From: an uncultured Bacteroidales bacterium
GTDB taxonomy: Bacteria > Bacteroidota > Bacteroidia > Bacteroidales > UBA932
DNA length: 34,628 nucleotides
Reading direction: 5' to 3'
Assembly (NCBI GenBank): GCA_944326235.1
Contig: CALVDH010000026.1
Span: 1-34,628 of the forward strand
Under the pieces are notes generated by a model that searched no databases, was not told the origin of the DNA, and saw only the letters and a program-made list of their open reading frames with translations. Both the position numbers and the translations under genes were made by a program. Shown here piece by piece: positions 17,311 to 23,218 of the stretch (its first letter is position 1; every line of letters begins with the position of its first letter).

Positions 17311-18380
17311 ATTCTGTATTGTCTTAGAGTGTTGTCAGAGTCCACTCCCCAGATGGTTCCGCGTTCCGGGTCGATGTCGAACCGGATGAGCGTGCGGTCA
17401 AGGCGGATGTACATCTGCGGGATGCCGTTGCTGTCGGTGACCACTACCGTAGAGCCGGAGCCTTCTTTGCCGGCAGTGCCGCCGAACAGGGCATAGAGCT
17501 TGCCTCCGTAGCTGCGGAGGCAGTAGTAGGCCGGTATCTGCTCCTCGTCCCAGCCGACGCTCTCTCCCGAGATGCTGACTCCACCTGTACCGGTGCTGCC
17601 GCCCTCCTTCACCTCATACATCGGCAGGACTTCCTCCGGACCCCATGCGTTGGAGATTATTGTCCCCTCGGGCGAATATATGGAAATGAGGGAAATGCAG
17701 TCGTTGGCCACGGCGAAGCGGGAGCAGTCTTCCATGTATACGGCATGGCCGCCGAAGACTGAGGGGCGGGCATAATCCTTCAGGCCGGCTGTGCCCCTTA
17801 GCCGGGGGAAGGTGCCGAATGAGCGGATGTAGGTTCCGGTACTGTCGTAGACGTTGAACCTCATGACGGTGCCTCCGAGTTGTGAGCAGGTGTAGATTGA
17901 GTCCCCGACGGGCATGATGTCCATTTCGGTTCCGCTGTAGCGGTTGAGCCGGACTGTCCTGAGCGGCTGGCGGCTGCCCTGCAGCACGGAGCGGGTGTCG
18001 AAGATATTGATCTGATTGAGAGCAAGGTCCTTGGCCCAGAAACGGCTGCGGTCCTCCGACATACCGATGTAGTAGGAGTTGACGGCCTCTCCCGGTCCGC
18101 GGCCGAGATGCAGTACGGTGGCAGCTACAGCTCCGCTCTCCGGGTCGATGACGTGGATGAGATTGTCGCTGAACTCCTTCGTGATGATGACCTTCCCCTC
18201 AGCCGTCCTTACATCGAAGATGCCGTAGCACTCTTCTTCCGTAACCCGGTGCTTTACTTCCACGGCCTCTATGCACGGCACGTCATATCCTGACATGTCG
18301 ATGAATTCTCCGTCCAGCGGCTCCCGGCTGCAGGCGCAGCACAGGGTCAGCAAGAGCAAGTAAAGTCCTGTATTTCTCAT
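17307..18380 (-). CDS. Six-bladed beta-propeller lipoprotein (TolB-like)
   Basis: A 357-residue surface or periplasmic lipoprotein with a signal ending LTLCCACS, lipid attachment likely at Cys 16. It belongs to the Bacteroidota six-bladed propeller group often annotated as TolB-like or BF3885-like. The family signature LGRGPGEAVN is present near residue 94, followed by repeating strands such as FWAKDLALNQINIFD and a closing PERGTIWGVDSDN blade. Ligand and role are unknown. It starts 12 bp after the stop of another propeller gene and overlaps the next gene by four bases, so it is the middle gene of a three-gene operon. The two propellers are only distantly alike, so this is an old duplication. 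Confidence 0.82.
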   Translation of the reverse strand: MRNTGLYLLLLTLCCACSREPLDGEFIDMSGYDVPCIEAVEVKHRVTEEECYGIFDVRTAEGKVIITKEFSDNLIHVIDPESGAVAATVLHLGRGPGEAVNSYYIGMSEDRSRFWAKDLALNQINIFDTRSVLQGSRQPLRTVRLNRYSGTEMDIMPVGDSIYTCSQLGGTVMRFNVYDSTGTYIRSFGTFPRLRGTAGLKDYARPSVFGGHAVYMEDCSRFAVANDCISLISIYSPEGTIISNAWGPEEVLPMYEVKEGGSTGTGGVSISGESVGWDEEQIPAYYCLRSYGGKLYALFGGTAGKEGSGSTVVVTDSNGIPQMYIRLDRTLIRFDIDPERGTIWGVDSDNTLRQYRI

Positions 18381-18392
18381 AATGAGGGGTTG

Positions 18393-19451
18393 CTATTTCA
18401 GAGTCAGTTTGTAAAGGGTGGTGGAGCCGTCGCCGGAGAAACGGGACCAGTAGAGGACGTTGTCCTTGACGTACTGGGGGTAGACGCGCATGGTCTCTCC
18501 GTCGTGGCGGAAGAGGAAGCCCTCGTTCTCCCCGTTCTCCATGTTCTGTTCGGTGTATATGTCGTGGACGGCGTGTTCGCCCGTGCGCGTGTTGACGGCT
18601 TCGTAGAAGACGCACATCCCCTTTTCGTAGTAGAATTCTGCGAGGTACCAGTCTCCGCAGATGTCCTCGAGGCCCTGGATAAGGTAATTTGATTCATCTA
18701 CGCCAACGACTGTGGCCTCATCCTCAGGCTGCGCGTACCGGCCCAGCTCGACGTGCAGGTAGGGTGCACCGTCTAAGGTGTAGTAGGTGAATCCGCCAAT
18801 GGGCTTGAACATCGGAGTGGAGTTGTAGAGCAGGACGGGCTCCATGGCGATGATGCCTTTGGTCGAGAGCTGGCCCTTGTTGTATATGGGCAGGGCCTTG
18901 CCTGTGATGTTCAGGTTCCGGTCCAGGTATATGATGCTGCTGTCCCGCTCAGTGTTTGACATCTTTGTGGCTGCGTAGCGGTCTTTGGACACGGCGATGA
19001 TGTAACCCAGCACGCCGGTGAGGCTGTTGCGCACCTCGTCTATGAACCGGCCGTCGCTGTCCATACGTATGACTTTGTTCTGTCCGTCATAGACCAGTAT
19101 CTCATGATTGTAAGGGTCGTAGGAGAATACCGGCCAGACGTACTCGCCCGGTCCCCGTCCGACCTTGTTGTAGGCGTGCAGCAGGGTCCCGTCCTCGGAG
19201 AAGATCACCAGCTTGTTGTCAGCGGTCCTGCCGAACAGCCGTCCGTCATAGTCCGCGAAGATTCTGATGTCGTAGAGGCTGTCGCACTTGAGCTCCACTG
19301 TTTCTACTTTCTGCACTATGCTCTCAAGGCCGGCAGTATAGGGCTCCGTAGTGGGAATGTTTTCGAGGTTTACTGTCCTTACGGCATTTCTGTCGCAGGA
19401 AGCGGCAAGCATTGCGGCCGCCAGCAGGATGATGGGCAGATGTTTATTCAT
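18393..19451 (-). CDS. Six-bladed beta-propeller lipoprotein
   Basis: A 352-residue lipoprotein; the signal ends AAMLAASCDR with the lipid-carrying Cys at residue 19. The family motif KVGRGPGEYVWP lies near residue 96, after LVIFSEDGTLL, and strands such as HEILVYDGQNKVIRMDSDG are typical of the six-bladed propeller family widespread in gut Bacteroidales. The function is not known; such proteins are usually predicted to face the periplasm or cell surface. It is the first gene of an operon with a second propeller and a small secreted protein. Its leader contains three perfect 8-bp repeats (19456-19479) directly before the start codon, which could affect translation. Confidence 0.83.
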   Translation of the reverse strand: MNKHLPIILLAAAMLAASCDRNAVRTVNLENIPTTEPYTAGLESIVQKVETVELKCDSLYDIRIFADYDGRLFGRTADNKLVIFSEDGTLLHAYNKVGRGPGEYVWPVFSYDPYNHEILVYDGQNKVIRMDSDGRFIDEVRNSLTGVLGYIIAVSKDRYAATKMSNTERDSSIIYLDRNLNITGKALPIYNKGQLSTKGIIAMEPVLLYNSTPMFKPIGGFTYYTLDGAPYLHVELGRYAQPEDEATVVGVDESNYLIQGLEDICGDWYLAEFYYEKGMCVFYEAVNTRTGEHAVHDIYTEQNMENGENEGFLFRHDGETMRVYPQYVKDNVLYWSRFSGDGSTTLYKLTLK

Positions 19452-19455
19452 TGTT

Positions 19456-19479
19456 ACAGGTTTACAGGTTTACAGGTTT
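19456..19479 (-). repeat. 8-bp unit repeated three times before a start codon
   Basis: ACAGGTTT occurs three times in perfect tandem on the plus strand (AAACCTGT on the coding strand), ending five bases before the propeller gene ATG at 19451. A change in copy number would alter the spacing of the leader but not the reading frame. The rest of 19480-19580 has no gene and is AT-rich; no clean TAnnTTTG box was found there. Confidence 0.8.
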
Positions 19480-19580
19480 TGTGTGATGGTGATGCTTACT
19501 ATATATGACGCTAATATACAAAATATGTTACAAATAACTTTGCTTTTGCATAGTCACGCGGGACGAAAAAGACTCCATTC

Positions 19581-20906
19581 CTACAGCAGAATCTCTGCGT
19601 AGCGGCCGGCGAGGGAGCGGCGGGTGTAGGCGGAGATGGCTCCGGCATCGGGGGCAAATGGGAGGGTGCGGGTGTACAGGGCCGTCAGGTACTCCTTCAG
19701 CGGGGCCTCCTCCTCCCAGTCGAATATCCGTCCGGTGCGGGTGGCGGCGAGGGAACGCTCGAGGACGCTTCCGTGGGGACCGAATGCGGCAATGGGGCGG
19801 CCGGCGGCGAGGTATTCGAAGTATTTTCCTGTGAGAATGCCGGCGGCCTCGGGCTCCTCGCGCAGGGGCAGCAGGAGCAGGTCGGCGGCCTTCTGCAGGC
19901 GGTTGGCCTCGTGGTGGGGGATGTAGCCCCGGTCGGTCAGGCGGTCGCCCAGACCGGCCTCACGCACTGCGGCGAGGATCTCCGGGTCAGTCTTTCCGGC
20001 AAATGTCAGATGCAGGTCGCGGCCGAAGCCCGGGAGGTCGCGGCTGAGCTCCGCAAGGACCTTCCAGAGCCTGCGGGGATTGCCCTCCGCGGAGAAGAGG
20101 CCGGTGTGCACGAGGTTGAATCCTGCCGGAAGCTCCGCGGCCGTGATGCCGGTGAAGTCCGCCTCGTCGTAGCCGTTCTCGATGACGTGGAATTTGCCTT
20201 TGTCCTGTTGTCCGGGGCCGAGTTCCTCCAGGAAGTCCCGTACCATATTGTCCGTGACGGCCACCACATGGTCCGCCTCGCGCAGTACCGAGAGCTCCAT
20301 GGCGGCGTACTTCTTCCGGCTGCGGCGGGTCAGCGGGAGGTGCTTGAAGTAGAATATCCGAGTCCACGGGTCGCGGAAATCGGCTGTCCAAGGGATGCCC
20401 ATCGAGCGGTGCAGCGCCCTTGCTATCAGGTGCATCGAATGGGGCGGACCGGTGCTGACGATGGCGTCGACGGGGTGCTCGCGGAGGTATTGTTTCAGGA
20501 ACCTGACGGAGGGCCGGATCCACAGGAAGCGGGGGTCGGGGACGAAGACATTGGCCCTGAGCCAGAGGGAGAGGCGCATCAGGGGAGACTTGTGGCCGAC
20601 GGCGTTGATGGGGTTGACGGCGCCCGAGCCGGCAGAAGCTTTCCAGGAATTTTTCCCCTTATTGCCTGTCAGAGCGTTGAATACGGCATACGGTTCGAGG
20701 ATGGGCCGCTTGATGACCTCCACCTCCGGAGCGATGTCCCTCAGCAGGGATTCATCCGTCATGCCCGCCTCCGGATTCTCAGGTGTGTAGATGACCGGCT
20801 GCCACCCGTACTGCGGCAGATATTTCGACATCTTCAGCCACCGCTGCACGCCCGAGCCGGCTGTCGGCGGCCAGTAGTAGGTTATGATCAGTACCCGTTT
20901 GCTCAT
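19581..20906 (-). CDS. Glycosyltransferase, GT4-like (GT-B fold)
   Basis: A 441-residue cytosolic or membrane-associated glycosyltransferase that probably transfers a sugar from a nucleotide-sugar donor to a surface glycan or lipid carrier. The N-terminal half opens with RVLIITYYWPPTAGSGVQR, the usual acceptor-side Rossmann start of GT4-like enzymes, and contains STGPPHSMH and WTADFRDPW, motifs common in this group. The C-terminal half has DLLLLPLREEPEAAGILTGK followed by KYFEYLAAGRPI, matching the donor-binding E-x7-E-like region. The start at 20906 is supported by a TACTTTTG box on the minus strand about 30 bp upstream. It stands alone; the exact sugar cannot be predicted. Confidence 0.87.
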   Translation of the reverse strand: MSKRVLIITYYWPPTAGSGVQRWLKMSKYLPQYGWQPVIYTPENPEAGMTDESLLRDIAPEVEVIKRPILEPYAVFNALTGNKGKNSWKASAGSGAVNPINAVGHKSPLMRLSLWLRANVFVPDPRFLWIRPSVRFLKQYLREHPVDAIVSTGPPHSMHLIARALHRSMGIPWTADFRDPWTRIFYFKHLPLTRRSRKKYAAMELSVLREADHVVAVTDNMVRDFLEELGPGQQDKGKFHVIENGYDEADFTGITAAELPAGFNLVHTGLFSAEGNPRRLWKVLAELSRDLPGFGRDLHLTFAGKTDPEILAAVREAGLGDRLTDRGYIPHHEANRLQKAADLLLLPLREEPEAAGILTGKYFEYLAAGRPIAAFGPHGSVLERSLAATRTGRIFDWEEEAPLKEYLTALYTRTLPFAPDAGAISAYTRRSLAGRYAEILL

Positions 20907-20935
20907 TTTATATTTTCCGAAAAATTTAAAATCTT

Positions 20936-20943
20936 CAAAAGTA
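20936..20943 (-). promoter_or_regulatory. -7 box of the glycosyltransferase gene
   Basis: The minus strand reads TACTTTTG (TAnnTTTG), 30 bp before the start at 20906. It is back to back with the ORF6N promoter in a 106-bp divergent gap. Confidence 0.5.
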
Positions 20944-20986
20944 GTGATTATATCTTAATTTTTCCTGGGAGCGTCCGGTATTTTCA

Positions 20987-20994
20987 TACCTTTG
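20987..20994 (+). promoter_or_regulatory. -7 box of the ORF6N gene
   Basis: TACCTTTG lies 18 bp before the ATG at 21013. A TTG at 20992 that would extend the frame falls inside this box, so the later ATG is the real start. Confidence 0.55.
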
Positions 20995-21012
20995 ATACAA
21001 ATCGGAGTTACT

Positions 21013-21591
21013 ATGGAACTGGAAACTATCAGGAGTATGATTTATGAGGTGCGCGGAGTGCGTGTCATGCTGGATTTCGACCTGGCAAGGCTTTATCAGG
21101 TGGAGAACAGGACTTTGAAACAGGCGGTGCGCAGGAATATGGACAGATTTCCTGGGGATTTTATGCTCAAATTGACTAAGGATGAGGCTAACGAATTGAT
21201 ATTGATAGGGATATCACAGAATGTGATATCCCCTGGCTATAATCCTGGGCCAGGGCAGGTTTTTGCTTTTACAGAAGAGGGGGTAGCCATGCTGTCAGCC
21301 GTATTGAGAAGTCCTGTGGCGGTGAATGTCAGCATAGAGATTATGCGTGCTTTTGTCGAGATAAGGAATCATCTTGCTGCGACAGGCCGGCTGTCGGTTG
21401 AGCTTGCGGAGTTGCGAGCCAGGATGGATCTGTTGCAGAAAGTTGGAGAAGAGAATGCAGAGCATATCGATGAGATGTCAAAAGAGCTGCGGCAGGAGCT
21501 GGACAATGTGTATGCAGCTTTGTCGGAACTTGCCGGAAGGGCAGAGGATGAGCCTGTGCAGCGGCGGAGAATCGGATACGTGAAGGATTAG
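21013..21591 (+). CDS. ORF6N domain protein
   Basis: A 192-residue protein with an N-terminal ORF6N domain, a putative DNA-binding module found in phage, plasmid and chromosomal proteins of Bacteroidota. Recognisable parts are the start IRSMIYEVRGVRVMLDFDLA, the LYQVENRTLKQAVRRN segment, RFPGDFMLKL and the ending FAFTEEGVAMLSAVL. The last ~70 residues are charged and likely form a coiled coil. The start follows TACCTTTG and a weak CGGAG. Its stop overlaps the stop of the convergent propeller gene (TTAG), and its base composition is lower in GC than the flanks, so it looks like a recently inserted single gene. The cellular role of such orphan proteins is unknown. Confidence 0.88.
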   Translation: MELETIRSMIYEVRGVRVMLDFDLARLYQVENRTLKQAVRRNMDRFPGDFMLKLTKDEANELILIGISQNVISPGYNPGPGQVFAFTEEGVAMLSAVLRSPVAVNVSIEIMRAFVEIRNHLAATGRLSVELAELRARMDLLQKVGEENAEHIDEMSKELRQELDNVYAALSELAGRAEDEPVQRRRIGYVKD

Positions 21592-22619
21592 TGCAGCCAC
21601 TCGGAGAGGTCGTAGAGGCTGATGGTCTCCTCGTTGTAGGAGATGGTGGCGAGGATGCCGGTGGCGGGGTCGATGGCGGAATAATTGGCCGGGGCGATGC
21701 TGTAGGATGCTTCGGGCTTCAGGTCCAGGTCGAATATGACGATACGCGAGGGCACGGGGCTGTATCCGCCTTCGTCGTTGATCATGCCCACGATATGGTG
21801 GCCCAGATATTCAGCAGGGTTGTAGGAAAGGTCGGCTGAATAGTTGCTGGAATGGATGTCGTCGGGGCCGTAGTCTACGTACACTTCAGCCAGACGCTCT
21901 CCGGTGTCGAGGGAGTGCAGGTAGAGGACCGGCCATGTGAGGCTGTAGACCAGCAGGCGGGAGCGGTCGGGGGAGACAGTCTCGCTTGTGAGCTGCGGAG
22001 GTTGATAGGTGATCTCGGCTTCGAGGGTTTCGTTGACGCCTTCGCCCCAGCCTTCGAGGTAGGTCTTGGCGGTTCCTTGGGAGTCGGTCGTGTAGTAGCG
22101 GTTGTTGTCTGCATTGCAGAGCCAGCGTCCATGGCCGAGCGGATGGATGGCCCTCATGCTCTTGTGGAAGTCCTGGATGAGCTCAGTGCGGTATCCTCCG
22201 TCTCCAGTGTGGGCCGTCACCCGTATCAGCCGTCCCATGGTCCAGTCCCTCACCATGATGACTATCGAGTCGCCCTTCATGCCTTCATATCCGTGGTACG
22301 ATGGGTCGATGAACTCCTGCGGTCCGCGTCCCCATGTGCCGAACTGCACCACAGTCCGGAAGTCCCCGTCCAGCAGCGAAAAGCATTTGCCCGACTCCCC
22401 GCTGTAGTTCTGTATGTTCTGCGATATCCACCAGTCCCCGGCCCTGAACAGCGCGAGGATATTGCTCTTGACCGGGTCGTAGTGGATGACCCGGACCGGC
22501 TCAAGGGTCTCTTCCACAGGGAATTCCTTCACCACTGTGTATCCCTTTCCGTTCTGATTCTGTCCGCAGCCGATGACTGCGATAAGAGCTGATGCGAGCA
22601 AAAGAAGTTTTTTCATCAT
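21588..22619 (-). CDS. Six-bladed beta-propeller lipoprotein (TolB-like)
   Basis: A ~343-residue lipoprotein of the same broad propeller group as the two at 17307-19451. The start is placed at the double ATG (22619 or 22616) because it opens a lipoprotein signal, KKLLLLASALIAVIGC; the frame stays open further upstream only through tandem repeats. The family signature is FGTWGRGPQEF, and later segments such as RIVIFDLDLKPEASYSI and ATISYNEETISLYDLSEW fit closing blades. No function is known. It is separated from the other two propellers by a glycosyltransferase and the ORF6N gene, and its stop overlaps the ORF6N stop. A 31-bp perfect tandem duplication lies just upstream in the promoter region. 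Confidence 0.8.
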   Translation of the reverse strand: MMKKLLLLASALIAVIGCGQNQNGKGYTVVKEFPVEETLEPVRVIHYDPVKSNILALFRAGDWWISQNIQNYSGESGKCFSLLDGDFRTVVQFGTWGRGPQEFIDPSYHGYEGMKGDSIVIMVRDWTMGRLIRVTAHTGDGGYRTELIQDFHKSMRAIHPLGHGRWLCNADNNRYYTTDSQGTAKTYLEGWGEGVNETLEAEITYQPPQLTSETVSPDRSRLLVYSLTWPVLYLHSLDTGERLAEVYVDYGPDDIHSSNYSADLSYNPAEYLGHHIVGMINDEGGYSPVPSRIVIFDLDLKPEASYSIAPANYSAIDPATGILATISYNEETISLYDLSEWLH

Positions 22620-22631
22620 ATTCGTATTTTT

Positions 22632-22693
22632 GTTCGTAAAAATAATAAAAGTTTTCCGTCCCGTTCGTAAAAATAATAAAAGTTTTCCGTCCC
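22632..22693. repeat. 31-bp perfect tandem duplication upstream of propeller gene
   Basis: The 31-base unit starting GTTCGTAAAAATAATAAAAG occurs at 22632-22662 and again at 22663-22693 without mismatch. On the minus strand each unit contains TATTTTTA, one base from a TAnnTTTG box, so the duplication may double a promoter element of the propeller gene. Confidence 0.85.
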
Positions 22694-22947
22694 GTTTCCA
22701 CAACGGCAGCAAATTCCGCGATTCGGTGCCGTTGCGGTATGACTTTCATCGCCGCGTCCTTTCTGCAGGCCTTCTGTGCGGCCTTGTCCTTCCGTCCCGT
22801 TCCCACAACGGCAGCAAATTCCGTGATTCGGTGCCGTTGCGGTATGGCTTTCATCGCGGCATCCTTTCTACAGGCCTTCTGCGCAGCCTTGTCCTTCCGT
22901 CTCGTTTCCACAACGGCAGCAAATTCCGCGATTCAGTGCCGTTGCGG
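22685..22947. repeat. 105-bp tandem repeat, 2.5 copies, each with an inverted repeat
   Basis: Units begin at 22685, 22790 and 22895, with an exact period of 105 bp; the third stops after 53 bp. The first two differ at about 8 of 105 positions. Each unit contains CAACGGCA and TGCCGTTG facing each other across 18-19 bases (first unit: arms within 22698-22710 and 22725-22737), able to form a stem. Because 105 is divisible by three, several frames stay open through the array on both strands, but none has a credible start or protein-like context, so I treat it as non-coding. It lies between divergent genes (propeller lipoprotein and mutS). Confidence 0.85.
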
Positions 22948-23062
22948 AATCGCATTCCGCTTGGCCCCTTGCCACAAGCTCTCTAAATTGCATTGTACAT
23001 CAGATTCCCTTTCGTCATACCATATCTTTCACTTCCCATCATACACCTAATCCTCCTTCCAC

Positions 23063-23118
23063 CTTCCAAAGGTGTGCAGATTTTCCTCATTTTCGTCTCA
23101 CTTTCCGAAGGTGTGCAG
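23063..23118. repeat. 17-bp direct repeat pair upstream of mutS
   Basis: TTCCAAAGGTGTGCAG (from 23064) and TTCCGAAGGTGTGCAG (from 23103) differ by one base and lie 39 bp apart, 65-120 bp before the mutS -7 box. They could be a pair of binding sites for a regulator or remains of a repeat family. The rest of 22948-23180 shows no gene. Confidence 0.7.
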
Positions 23119-23183
23119 TTTCAAAATGAAAAGGCCGGATGCGCTTTGTCGTAAAACATCTATCGCGATTACGCGGATTTTAG

Positions 23184-23191
23184 TATTTTTG
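23184..23191 (+). promoter_or_regulatory. -7 box of mutS
   Basis: TATTTTTG matches TAnnTTTG and lies 27 bp before the mutS ATG at 23219. It probably drives mutS and the ABC permease gene that follows 18 bp after it. Confidence 0.55.
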
Positions 23192-23218
23192 CCTCTCTTA
23201 AATCGGAAGTGACTCGAA

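Noticed and set aside
19480..19560. Promoter for the propeller operon in the AT-rich gap
   Set aside because: Only a shortened TATTTTG is visible on the minus strand, not a full TAnnTTTG box, so no site is claimed.
22685..22947. CRISPR array
   Set aside because: Units are contiguous 105-bp tandem copies without unique spacers, and no cas gene is present.
22739..23050. Repeat-encoded proteins in the 105-bp array on either strand
   Set aside because: Frames are open only because the period is a multiple of three; no credible start, family or codon pattern.
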